A stretch of DNA of 64,000 nt from Ruminococcus sp. GTDB lineage: Bacteria > Bacillota > Clostridia > Oscillospirales > Ruminococcaceae. The translations under genes and the position numbers were made by a program. The notes under the pieces were generated by a model. It was not told the DNA's origin. It did not search any database and saw only the letters and a list, made by a program, of their open reading frames with translations. Shown in pieces: positions 51,974-60,763 of the stretch (position 1 is its first letter; each line of letters starts with the position of its first letter). Location of the stretch: assembly GCA_017397925.1 (NCBI GenBank), contig JAFQHO010000027.1, positions 32,931-96,930 of the forward strand. Reading direction: 5' to 3'.

Positions 51974-54208
51974 TTGTTAAAGAGCAAATTTTTAAAGGGT
52001 ATATTCGCGACAAGCATCTCTGCTATGCTTGCAATATCGTCTTTTCCCCTTACAGCAGTCAGCACCCGCGCTATCGGTTCGTTTGTTTCTCCAACAGACG
52101 ACCAAACCGCTGTTATAGTCAACGAAAGCCTCATAGAATTCGATTTTGCTCCCTATAAACAATTTGACAGAACTATTGACATATCTACCGAAAACAACAT
52201 TGTAACAGGCGAAAAAACCTCTTGCGAAATGCTGGACAGGGTTACTGTTACTCTCGGAGTACAGGCTGCATCCGGTCTTTCTAACAACAGACTCGAAGCA
52301 ATAAACCTCTATGTATATCACACTCTTAACGGTGCCGATTGCCCTGTAAGAAGCATTCTCCCCTCCTCCATTGTAAAAATTTCCGATACAAACTATGAAA
52401 TTAACTACGATTTTATAACCTACGGTACGGATTTGCGCTTTGAAACTGCATATTTTTCGGGAGTAACAGATTTTTCTGCCTCATATTGCCGATTTGAGGG
52501 AAAAGGCAGCGATTATCTGAAAGCTCAGGCAATTACTCCGGACGGCGAAAATCTTTTTTTGAGCATACGCAATACAGTTGATGAATTTTCGCTGAAAAAA
52601 TGGATGAAAAATATTACAATGTATATCAACAGCCTCAGCGATGTTACAGGTTTCAGCCGCGGCACAATGTATATGCTTTTTGATGACCCCGAATGTCCCA
52701 CTGCCAACTCCGCAAATTATAGGCTGGACAGCAAAAAGGAAATAAACGGGTTTACAGCCTTCGGTATAACCGCAACAGACGAAACTATCAGCGTTATGGA
52801 GGAAAATCAGAACGCTATAACCTGGTGCGTTATGCACGAGCTTTCCCACTCCTATGCCTGCCATATGGCAAATAATACTTTTGACACAAACTACAACTAT
52901 CACGACGAAGTGCATACCAATGTGAGAGGTATCACAGCTATCTGTAACTGTGAGAATATCCGTGATATCACTATATGGGATAACGGAGCAACAGGCAGCT
53001 ACCGGACAATCTACGCCCAGAGAACCCCTAATTCCAACGACTTTCTCTTCTATATGGCAAAGAAAATGGTGAATATAGGAGAAGAATACGGCTGGAACAA
53101 GCTTGAATTCTTTTTCAGTGCCGATACTGCAATGGCAGCATATGACCACAGCTATTCCTGTGAAACAAATCTTGAAGCTGCTGCTGTATTGAAGGCATAT
53201 CTCAACCTCGATGTAACTGTCACAAATCCCGAATATCTCAAGTTTGTCAATGTTCTCCACAGGCTTTATATGCTCTGCTGGGACCATCCCACTTTTGATG
53301 CAGAAGCTTTCAAGCAGTTTGTTGCAGTTAAATTCAACAACGGAAGTCCCGATGACAACAGCGGAACAGACCTGATTCAGCGTTTTGTATGCGCTAATAT
53401 TGAATGTCCCCTTGCAATAACACAGCAGCCAAAGAATACTATTGCTGAAATCGGTGATGAAGTTTCGGTTACTGTTGCCGCAGAGGGTCAAAATGTGAAA
53501 TATCAGTGGTATATCTATGAGCTTGGGAAATCTGTACCCATAACAGCTACCCTTGACAGCCCAACATATACCTATACCCTGACAGAAGAAACCAATGGCA
53601 GACGGATTTACTGTGAAATTACAGACAAATACGGAAAATCCCTAACAACCAATACCGTTACCGTGGGAACAGCCTTGAAAATCGTATCACAGCCTATCAA
53701 CAGCACTGCTGAACTGAACGAAATTGTCAGCACATCTGTAAAGGCTGAGGGCACAGGGCTGAAATACCAGTGGTATGAAAGGAACCCCGGAACAAGCTAC
53801 TGGGGACGTTCAACATCCAAAAGTGCTACTTATTCCTGCCAGCTGACAAAATTCAGGGACGGACGGGAGGTATACTGCGAAATAACCGACGCTTTTGGAA
53901 ATAAAGCCAAAACACGTACTGTTACCCTCGGTGTTCCCCTTGAAATACTCCGACAGCCTGCAAATATTTCTGTTCCTATGGGGGAATTTGCAAAAACGAC
54001 TGTAAAGGCGAAAGGAAGCGGTCTTCGCTATCGCTGGTATATCCGACTTAAAAATGATATTTACTGGAATTCCACATCTACTGCAACTCCTTCATATTCC
54101 TGCTTAATGACTGAAGAAACAAAGGGTTGTATGATTTACTGTGAAATTACCGATGTTTTCGGCAGAAAGAAAAAGACGAACACCATACTTGTATCTGAAA
54201 AACGCTGA
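51974..54208 (+). CDS. Secreted M60-like zinc metallopeptidase with three Ig-like repeats
   Basis: 744 residues from TTG 51974, with AGAGGTAA 6 nt upstream; no ATG fits. Signal peptide LKSKFLKGIFATSISAMLAI. The zinc motif HELSH lies at residues 288-292 with a Glu 19 residues on (NYHDE), which fits the M60/gluzincin pattern HExxHx(8-28)E; several M60-like enzymes cleave mucins. Three Ig-like repeats of ~90 residues follow (~479-744), each with QP near the start, KYQWY or RYRWY, and YCEITD. They probably bind a surface or glycan. It has no dockerin, but the next gene, 9 nt downstream, does. Confidence 0.75.
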   Translation: MLKSKFLKGIFATSISAMLAISSFPLTAVSTRAIGSFVSPTDDQTAVIVNESLIEFDFAPYKQFDRTIDISTENNIVTGEKTSCEMLDRVTVTLGVQAASGLSNNRLEAINLYVYHTLNGADCPVRSILPSSIVKISDTNYEINYDFITYGTDLRFETAYFSGVTDFSASYCRFEGKGSDYLKAQAITPDGENLFLSIRNTVDEFSLKKWMKNITMYINSLSDVTGFSRGTMYMLFDDPECPTANSANYRLDSKKEINGFTAFGITATDETISVMEENQNAITWCVMHELSHSYACHMANNTFDTNYNYHDEVHTNVRGITAICNCENIRDITIWDNGATGSYRTIYAQRTPNSNDFLFYMAKKMVNIGEEYGWNKLEFFFSADTAMAAYDHSYSCETNLEAAAVLKAYLNLDVTVTNPEYLKFVNVLHRLYMLCWDHPTFDAEAFKQFVAVKFNNGSPDDNSGTDLIQRFVCANIECPLAITQQPKNTIAEIGDEVSVTVAAEGQNVKYQWYIYELGKSVPITATLDSPTYTYTLTEETNGRRIYCEITDKYGKSLTTNTVTVGTALKIVSQPINSTAELNEIVSTSVKAEGTGLKYQWYERNPGTSYWGRSTSKSATYSCQLTKFRDGREVYCEITDAFGNKAKTRTVTLGVPLEILRQPANISVPMGEFAKTTVKAKGSGLRYRWYIRLKNDIYWNSTSTATPSYSCLMTEETKGCMIYCEITDVFGRKKKTNTILVSEKR

Positions 54209-54217
54209 GGACATAAT

Positions 54218-56059
54218 ATGAAACCAAGAAAATACATTTCATTTATTACTGCCTGCGCGGCGGCGGTTTTGTCAGTAGGCGGTTATACATCGGCCTACGA
54301 AGACAACGCTGACGGAATATGCGGTGATAGTCTGCAATGGGAACTTGATAACGCAGGTACTCTTACGATAACAGGTCAAGGAGATATGACCGACTGGCGC
54401 ACTCCTGACTACGTTCCCTGGGCTGAATACAGAAATGATATCAACTCTGTAGTTGTGAATGAAGGAGTTACTTCCATAGGAAGCGCCTCATTCTCATTCT
54501 GCCCATATCTGAAAACTGTTACTCTCCCCGATTCAATTTCAGCTATCCCAGATGAAACATTCCGCGGATGTTCAGCATTGCAGGATATACAGTTTCCAGA
54601 AACAGTAACGATAATCGGAGAATACGCATTTTCCGACTGCGGCAGTCTTTCACAGCTTGTACTCCCTGACTGCCTTAATAAAATCGGAAGCGGTGCTTTC
54701 AGCAATTGCCGCAATCTGTCAGATATATCTTTCCCCGAAAAAGTCGATGATATCGGTATATCTGCATTCGAAGCCACTTCCTGGCTCAATGAAAAAAGAG
54801 AAGAATCACCCCTTATAGAGGTAAATAACATTATAATCGACGGATATCTGTGCGAAAATGATGTAATTATCCCCGAGGGTATTATAAAAATCGGAAACGG
54901 TGCATTTTCATACTGCACAGGTATAACATCGGTAACTCTGCCCGATACTGTTGAAAGCATCGGCAAATCCGCTTTTGCCTGCTGTGAAAATCTCACATCG
55001 GCAGTTATACCCGAAAATGTTGACGATGTGGGAGCGTACGCCTTTGAAAATACGCCGTGGCTTAACGAACAAAGAGAAAAAAATCCCTTTGTTATCGTAA
55101 ATAATATACTCATAGACGGCACAGCCTGCGAGGGCAATATGTCAATCCCTGCCGAGGTAAGAACAATCTCAGAAGCAGCATTTAATGGCTGTACAGAGCT
55201 TGTTTCAATCGTTATACCCAACGGTATAACTGAAATTGACAAATGGACTTTTGCCTATTGTGATAAACTTGAGACAGTAACTCTCCCTGTTACTGTCACG
55301 TCAATCGGAGATGTTGCATTCTATCAGTGCAGTAGCCTGACTGAAATAAACCTCCCCGACACTATAACAAATATCGGCACAGAGGCATTTTTCGCCTGCG
55401 GACTTATTTCTGTGAAAATGCCCGACAGTATATCCCATATAGGTGAAGGGGCTTTTTATGGCTGCTCAGACCTTGCATCTATAACCTTGCCAAGCGGCAT
55501 TACTGCCATTGAAAACAATCTGTTTTCCTGGTGTGAAAGTCTTGCGGATATTATAATTCCTGACGGTGTAGAAAGCATTGGCGATATGTCGTTTTCCGTA
55601 TGTGGAAGCCTCAGTGATATAAAACTGCCCCGAAGTGTCGGAGCAGTGGGTGATGGTGCTTTTTCGGAATGTACAGAGCTTAAAACAATTACTATTGAAA
55701 ATCCCGATTGCGTGATATATGATTCAGAGGAAACTATTCCCTCTACAGCAAAAATTTACTGCCACGAAAATTCTCTGGTAAAAGAATACATCAAAACCTA
55801 TGACAAGGAATTTCACATCATAGGCGTTCCTGAATACGTCACAGGAGATGCAAACGAAGATTTCCGTATAGATTCCGCTGATAGCTCACTTATTCTTATG
55901 GAATACTCAGCAATACAGACAGGCAGCAGCTCCATTCTTTCTGAAAATCAGAAAAAAGCCGCTGATGTCAACGGCGATACAGCTATAGATTCAGCCGATG
56001 CATCGAGAATACTTGAATATTACGCATCGGTTTCAACAGGCGGAAATCCGCTATGGTGA
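54218..56059 (+). CDS. Secreted BspA-type LRR protein with C-terminal dockerin
   Basis: 613 residues. Signal peptide KPRKYISFITACAAAVLSVG. Residues ~25-60 form a small beta domain (GDSLQWELDNAGTLTITGQG); this pattern often precedes BspA repeats. About 18 LRR_5 repeats (IGSGAFSNCRNLSDISFPEK type) fill ~70-510. Two repeats are replaced by the insert EATSWLNEKREESPLIEVNN and its later echo, an internal duplication. The dockerin at ~542-611 has F-hands DANEDFRIDSADSSLILMEY and DVNGDTAIDSADASRILEYY. Translated 9 nt after the metallopeptidase, so the two are made together and may act together on one target. Confidence 0.88.
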   Translation: MKPRKYISFITACAAAVLSVGGYTSAYEDNADGICGDSLQWELDNAGTLTITGQGDMTDWRTPDYVPWAEYRNDINSVVVNEGVTSIGSASFSFCPYLKTVTLPDSISAIPDETFRGCSALQDIQFPETVTIIGEYAFSDCGSLSQLVLPDCLNKIGSGAFSNCRNLSDISFPEKVDDIGISAFEATSWLNEKREESPLIEVNNIIIDGYLCENDVIIPEGIIKIGNGAFSYCTGITSVTLPDTVESIGKSAFACCENLTSAVIPENVDDVGAYAFENTPWLNEQREKNPFVIVNNILIDGTACEGNMSIPAEVRTISEAAFNGCTELVSIVIPNGITEIDKWTFAYCDKLETVTLPVTVTSIGDVAFYQCSSLTEINLPDTITNIGTEAFFACGLISVKMPDSISHIGEGAFYGCSDLASITLPSGITAIENNLFSWCESLADIIIPDGVESIGDMSFSVCGSLSDIKLPRSVGAVGDGAFSECTELKTITIENPDCVIYDSEETIPSTAKIYCHENSLVKEYIKTYDKEFHIIGVPEYVTGDANEDFRIDSADSSLILMEYSAIQTGSSSILSENQKKAADVNGDTAIDSADASRILEYYASVSTGGNPLW

Positions 56060-56082
56060 GTCAACACACCTACTCTCATTAT

Positions 56083-56123
56083 AAAACCGCACAGATTCGT
56101 AAATTGAATCTGTGCGGTTTTTG
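56083..56123 (+). terminator. Terminator after the LRR-dockerin gene
   Basis: AAACCGCACAGATTC-gtaaatt-GAATCTGTGCGGTTT followed by TTG. Almost the same hairpin occurs at 59955-59995. Confidence 0.88.
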
Positions 56124-56411
56124 TTTACGACTATATACAAAAACTCTCCCTCAACTGAAAAAGTGTCATTTGTTCCGTATCTTTATTTTTTTATACTAAT
56201 CCTTTTCAAAAGTCTACTGGAATTTAGCTGCCAAAGACAGCGTAAAGGATTGTATGAGACGGCATTAGCGTAGCTATTTGTAGCCTACTTTGCAGGCATT
56301 CTCGATTAACTCTTGTATTTTCTATTTTGCTTGGAGAGAAGAATTTTACGTCAGAAAGCCTCACAATACAATAGTATTCTTTCGTGGAAGTTCTCGAAAA
56401 GCTATATAATA
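56124..56411. other. Intergenic region between convergent genes, no gene seen
   Basis: About 290 nt. It includes GTAGCCTACTTTGCAGGC and AGCTGCCAAAGACAGC, but no repeat family member or credible ORF was identified. The 63-residue minus-strand frame at 56224-56415 overlaps the end of the next gene and lacks a ribosome site. Confidence 0.5.
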
Positions 56412-58475
56412 TCAAGATGTACTTAAAAGTAGCCTTCTCATATGCATCATATCAAACACATCAACAGTGCTGTTATAATCAAAGTCATACAGAACATAAT
56501 CGTCCTGTACAATGGGTTCAGCACCAAGAAGATAACGGCTCATTTTTACAATATCGGCTACAGATATTGTGCCGTCTGTATTTACATCACCAATCTGATA
56601 TTTGCATTCTGGTGTTTCTTCTTTCTGGAATATATGCAACGATGACGGGGTACTTACCTGCCATTCAGCGTGAGAGCCACCGTGTGCTATGAATTGCTGG
56701 TCAGATTTAAGGAAATTATCCCGATTAATTTTATCTCCGTCATCCCAGGTTGAATCTACGTGAAAATAATGTCCGCCGATTCTGACAATATTCCAGGCGT
56801 GGTCAGGATTATTTACGTAATACGTTTCCAGACCTGCTTCATGATAAAGCAAATTACACATTTTGGCATATCCTTCACACACCACGGAATCCATCATTAA
56901 AACAGAGGCATCAGTGTGATATTGCGGTAAATCTATGTCATCTGTTGTATATTTTGTATTATTACATACCCAATCGTGAAGAATCTTTACTTTTTGAGTT
57001 TCACTCATATCGTCAGTGATGTTATCACGCACTATTTCTGCCATATTATGCATCACATACTGATTCATAAATCCAACATCATCTGCTGCATAAAAGTTTC
57101 TGTAAATAAAATCTTTGTATTCGGGAGCAAATTCGCCATTTTCAAACGCATTTACTCCGTTTATCTGTGTAAGTGATGTACAATTTGTGAAAGCTTCAGG
57201 GTTATAACTTTTTGAAATGTCAATTGTAATATTTTGTAGCGCTGAACAATCTAAAAAGGCATTACAATCAATGTTGACATCACCCTTAAATTCTGCGGAT
57301 CGTAAAGAAGTGCAGTCCAGAAACGCATTTGTTGCAATGTTGCCGTTTTCGATTTCAACAGATTCCAACTTCCTGCAGTTTCTGAATGATGCAAAGTCTA
57401 TATTACAGGATGATGGGATTATAATTTCTGAAATCCCTGTGTTATCAAATGCATTTCTTCCTATATTTATTTCTTCATAATTTTCGCTGAATGTAACGCT
57501 GTTAATTGAAGTGAAGCTTTTAAATGCGAGGTTTTGAATATTGAGAACTCCGCTTCCGTTAAATTTTATTTTTTTCAGCTCAGAACATCCGTTGAAAATT
57601 CCTGCTTTTATTTCGTTGACAGGCAGCGAGATTTCTTCAATTGATGTATTGTAAAAAGATGTGTTGTTCAGATTTACTTTCGGGCTTAAAAAACATACGC
57701 TTTTTAACTCAAAATGGTTGCTAAAATCGATATTTATTTCCTCATATTGTTCTGGAAAAGTAACCGATTTAATGCTTTTTCCTTTAAAATTGAAAGTTTT
57801 ATCAATTCCGTCTACAGTTTCTCCAAAAAGTAAATCGGGGAAAACAACGTCTGATTTTGTTCCTGTGTACTGGTTTACGTATATGTCCAGTTCACCGTTG
57901 TTTTTATCAGTTGAAACTGAATAACTCCAATTACCATTTGGAAAATCCACCGCAGTATAGGAGTTTTTTATTGTATTTCCCGAAACACGTTCAAACAGCA
58001 GCTCGGGAATGGCAATATCTGTTTTTTTAAAGGCAGTATTTGAAATAATGAAAACATCATCGTGAAATTCTACCGTTTCAAGCTCCTGACAATTGTTGAA
58101 TGAATAACTGGGAATTATTCGGAGCGATTTCGGAAGATTTACGTCAGAAATAGAGGAATCACGAAAGACTTCTTCGCCGAAATAGTTAATAGTATCGGGA
58201 AGTTCAACTCTTGATATTGACGTATTTCCGTTGAAAACTTTATCACCTATTGCTGTTACAGTACAGTCACCGATTTTTTCGGGAATTACAATATCGCCTT
58301 TTGCGTCGCTGTATTCTGTCAGAATAAGTTCATCTTCGTTATTTTCACGTACTTCAAACATCATACCGTTATATTCTGTCGTTTCAGCGGAATATGATAT
58401 GAAATTAACAGGAAGAACGGCTTCTGCCGTTGATAGGGCAACCGCCACTGTTGTAATAGCTGATAATAATTTCAT
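56412..58475 (-). CDS. Secreted LRR protein with transglutaminase-like domain and dockerin
   Basis: 687 residues. Signal peptide KLLSAITTVAVALSTAEAVL. LRR_5 repeats cover ~60-440 (IGDKVFNGNTSISRVELPDT, then INYFGEEVFRDSSI). A transglutaminase-like cysteine protease domain follows at ~490-595 with a full triad: Cys in VVCEGYAKMCNLL, His in NPDHAWNIVRI and Asp in HVDSTWDDGD. A dockerin at ~625-687 has F-hands DVNTDGTISVADIVKMSRYL and DFDYNSTVDVFDMMHMRRLL. The second F-hand is poor in Ca ligands. It is the only dockerin protein here with a recognisable catalytic domain. It may cleave or cross-link protein at the cell surface. Confidence 0.88.
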   Translation of the reverse strand: MKLLSAITTVAVALSTAEAVLPVNFISYSAETTEYNGMMFEVRENNEDELILTEYSDAKGDIVIPEKIGDCTVTAIGDKVFNGNTSISRVELPDTINYFGEEVFRDSSISDVNLPKSLRIIPSYSFNNCQELETVEFHDDVFIISNTAFKKTDIAIPELLFERVSGNTIKNSYTAVDFPNGNWSYSVSTDKNNGELDIYVNQYTGTKSDVVFPDLLFGETVDGIDKTFNFKGKSIKSVTFPEQYEEINIDFSNHFELKSVCFLSPKVNLNNTSFYNTSIEEISLPVNEIKAGIFNGCSELKKIKFNGSGVLNIQNLAFKSFTSINSVTFSENYEEINIGRNAFDNTGISEIIIPSSCNIDFASFRNCRKLESVEIENGNIATNAFLDCTSLRSAEFKGDVNIDCNAFLDCSALQNITIDISKSYNPEAFTNCTSLTQINGVNAFENGEFAPEYKDFIYRNFYAADDVGFMNQYVMHNMAEIVRDNITDDMSETQKVKILHDWVCNNTKYTTDDIDLPQYHTDASVLMMDSVVCEGYAKMCNLLYHEAGLETYYVNNPDHAWNIVRIGGHYFHVDSTWDDGDKINRDNFLKSDQQFIAHGGSHAEWQVSTPSSLHIFQKEETPECKYQIGDVNTDGTISVADIVKMSRYLLGAEPIVQDDYVLYDFDYNSTVDVFDMMHMRRLLLSTS

Positions 58476-58495
58476 AATAATCCTCCTTTAAAACA

Positions 58496-58523
58496 GAATG
58501 GTCTGAAAATTTCAGACCATTCG
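58496..58523 (-). terminator. Hairpin between the two minus-strand dockerin genes
   Basis: GAATGGTCTGAAA-at-TTTCAGACCATTC, then TGTTTT on the minus strand. Weak T tract, so readthrough into the next gene is possible. Confidence 0.65.
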
Positions 58524-58530
58524 TTTAAGT

Positions 58531-59724
58531 TTATAATGTTTCTGCTACTATTTCTCGCAATAAAATCATATCGTAAACATCAAGTCTGCCGTCATTGTTC
58601 AGGTCTGCGTTCTGCGGATTTGGCATTTTTACATAATCTGAATTTTCGGGATTAGCACCAAGAAGCCAATCTCTCATTTGGTTTAAGTCCTGATAATAAG
58701 TGTCACCGTCGCCATTTAAATCACCTGGCATATCAGAATACTGTGCTCCTTTAGATGAGCTGAAAGACTTATTTTTGGGATAATATGGAGATTGCCAATC
58801 TACTTCATCGCCTGAACCATAATTACTTTCTATGTGTTTATAAGGAATAACTGTTTTGGAATAATAACCATAGGTATCATAGAGATATTCGGCAAAATCA
58901 AAATGCTCGTATACATCCATTTTCTCATTAAAGTTTAAAGTATAAGTTTCAGAATCACAATAAACATCGAAACCTTTTTCTTTGATTTTCTCATTAAAAG
59001 CTGCAACTTGTTTTTCTGTCAGTTCCTCGGATAATGGCACTTCAACTCCAAAATCATCAATGAGGTAAAGCTTAGTCCAGTCAATACGCTTATTGTATGA
59101 AGCTGTACCATTATTGAAATCAATATGGAAATGCGATATTTTGAAATCTTCTTCAAGCTTATCCTTGATTTTCATTGTGTGAGCTACGTTTTTTTCGTGC
59201 TCATAGGAATCGAATGCTATCGAGACTTCTACAGCAAACTCACCAGTAGGTATAAGTTGAGAAAAGCCACCAGATACTTCATATTCCATTATCTCATACT
59301 TTTCCTGAGTTATTTCTGCAACATCATTGCTATCTACAAGGGTATATAATTCTTGAATATCCGGGGTTTTATCAGGGTCAAAATCAAGATGTATTTCAGC
59401 TGAATCATTACTTTCTGTTGTATAAGCAAACTGAGAATAGCTATCTCCGTTTTCTTCAAGCCATAATTCAGATATTTCCTTTTTTTCTGAACCGTTTATT
59501 TTGCAGTAAGCTGAATATCGTTCAAGGAGGTCAGGAACCTGTGTATAATCCTCGTCAAACTGTTTACAAAGCTCTTGCTTGGCAATTTCCATTTCATCAG
59601 GATACCAATATGAAGTGGAGTGATTTACCTCCAAAGATGTACTATTTAAGGGCGTTGTCATTGCAGACACAAATGAAGCAAAAGCAACAACAGCATTTAC
59701 CAGCAACAATTTGGTTTTTATCAT
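58531..59724 (-). CDS. Secreted dockerin protein with unknown N-terminal region
   Basis: 397 residues from ATG 59724 (GTGGTGAG upstream); the longer start at 59754 runs over that site. Signal peptide IKTKLLLVNAVVAFASFVSA. Residues ~30-310 are not recognised; they are acidic and alternate helix with strand (EYEVSGGFSQLIPTGEFAVE, then SIAFDSYEHEKNV; KRIDWTKLYLIDDFGVEVPL). The dockerin at ~330-395 has F-hands DLNGDGDTYYQDLNQMRDWL and DLNNDGRLDVYDMILLREIV, both rich in Ca ligands. It is more like the dockerin of the transglutaminase protein than those of the 26-kb group. Confidence 0.8.
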   Translation of the reverse strand: MIKTKLLLVNAVVAFASFVSAMTTPLNSTSLEVNHSTSYWYPDEMEIAKQELCKQFDEDYTQVPDLLERYSAYCKINGSEKKEISELWLEENGDSYSQFAYTTESNDSAEIHLDFDPDKTPDIQELYTLVDSNDVAEITQEKYEIMEYEVSGGFSQLIPTGEFAVEVSIAFDSYEHEKNVAHTMKIKDKLEEDFKISHFHIDFNNGTASYNKRIDWTKLYLIDDFGVEVPLSEELTEKQVAAFNEKIKEKGFDVYCDSETYTLNFNEKMDVYEHFDFAEYLYDTYGYYSKTVIPYKHIESNYGSGDEVDWQSPYYPKNKSFSSSKGAQYSDMPGDLNGDGDTYYQDLNQMRDWLLGANPENSDYVKMPNPQNADLNNDGRLDVYDMILLREIVAETL

Positions 59725-59783
59725 AATAATCTCACCACTTTCTTTAGCTTGCAAAGTTATAATACAAACCGCCCCTTTATATC

Positions 59784-59812
59784 ATTGTAGCACAAAAAAA
59801 TGATTTTGTCAA
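59784..59812 (-). promoter_or_regulatory. Promoter of the dockerin gene at 58.5-59.7 kb
   Basis: Minus strand TTGACA (59812-59807), 17 nt, TACAAT (59789-59784). Confidence 0.8.
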
Positions 59813-59816
59813 CAGT

Positions 59817-59864
59817 TTTTGGTGATTTGCAACAATTCAATTTTGGTGATTTGCAACAATTCAA
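59817..59864. repeat. Two perfect tandem copies of a 24-bp repeat
   Basis: TTTTGGTGATTTGCAACAAT followed by TCAA, twice in a row, immediately upstream of a -35 box. Confidence 0.9.
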
Positions 59865-59954
59865 TCCTCTTCTGTTTTTTAGCACTATATCTTCAAGTTT
59901 TTTCAGCTGCTTTATCTGCTTACCAACTGAACATTCGTCCTGCTGAAAACAGTA

Positions 59955-59995
59955 AAAACCGCACATATTCGTAAATTGAATCTGTGCGGTTTTGG
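59955..59995 (-). terminator. Terminator of the glycan operon
   Basis: AAACCGCACATATTC-gtaaatt-GAATCTGTGCGGTTT, differing by one base in the stem from 56083-56123. On the minus strand it directly follows the GT2 stop. Confidence 0.8.
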
Positions 59996-59996
59996 T

Positions 59997-60761
59997 TTAT
60001 ATCTTCTTCTCGTAATTTTTCTTTTTCAGAACGCCATAAAACATATTCCAGCAGGCATACCACAATGCCACAGGCATTGGTTTACCGTCACATACGTGAA
60101 ATAAATCATAGTGGCTTTTCAGCTTTTTGCTGAGCTTATCGTGACTTATGGATTTTGTTCTGATTCTGTACTGTGCTAAGTTTTCATTCATTCTGTAGCA
60201 ATTCGCCTTCTTGCAAAGCTTAAGAAGTATAGCATAATCGTTGTTCTTCTTAATATCTTTTATCTGAATAAGTCCCATTGCCTTTGCACTGTACATAAAT
60301 GTAAGACATCCCGGATACCCGTAGTTATACATTTTCCTCTTTGTGACAATATCAGGACCACTTACATAAACGTTAAGTGGCTTGGATTTTTCATCTATCT
60401 TCACAAAATCGTGATAAGAGAATACGTAGCCGTTATCATTCATAAACTTCAACTGTTTTTCAAGTTTTTCAGGTGACCATAAATCATCTGAATCAAGAAA
60501 AGCAATCCATTCTCCATTCGCTTTGCGTATTGCTCTATTTCTTGTAAGTGCAGCACCGCTGTTCTTTTTATTCTTGAAATATCGGATACGCTTATCGTCA
60601 AATGATGCCACTACACTATCAGTATTATCTGTTGAGCAGTCATCAACTATCAGTAATTCCCAGTTTTTATATGTCTGATTAAGTACCGATTCAATTGATT
60701 CTGCAATATAATTTCCTGTATTCCAAGAAGGCATTATAATCGAAACTAATCCATCTACCAT
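59997..60761 (-). CDS. Glycosyltransferase family 2
   Basis: 254 residues. GT-A fold marks: VSIIMPSWNTGNYIAESIES, VLNQTYKNWELLIVDDCSTD, GAALTRNRAIRKANGEWIAF and the metal DxD in LDSDDLW. It has no C-terminal membrane helix, so it probably acts on the inner face of the membrane as a soluble or peripheral enzyme. Last gene of the four-gene minus-strand glycan operon, 2 nt after the GNAT gene. GGAGG precedes the ATG. The donor and acceptor cannot be read from the sequence. Confidence 0.9.
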   Translation of the reverse strand: MVDGLVSIIMPSWNTGNYIAESIESVLNQTYKNWELLIVDDCSTDNTDSVVASFDDKRIRYFKNKKNSGAALTRNRAIRKANGEWIAFLDSDDLWSPEKLEKQLKFMNDNGYVFSYHDFVKIDEKSKPLNVYVSGPDIVTKRKMYNYGYPGCLTFMYSAKAMGLIQIKDIKKNNDYAILLKLCKKANCYRMNENLAQYRIRTKSISHDKLSKKLKSHYDLFHVCDGKPMPVALWYACWNMFYGVLKKKNYEKKI

Positions 60762-60763
60762 AA

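Noticed and set aside
52481-53491. 336-residue minus-strand ORF opposite the M60-like gene
   Set aside because: Antisense shadow; Cys-rich composition arises from the complementary codons and the plus-strand gene is clear.
26087-59724. A cohesin or scaffoldin gene to receive the dockerins
   Set aside because: None of the reading frames shows a cohesin pattern; the scaffold must be encoded elsewhere.
59757-59966. 69-residue minus-strand ORF
   Set aside because: Contains the 24-bp tandem repeat and the promoter of the next gene.
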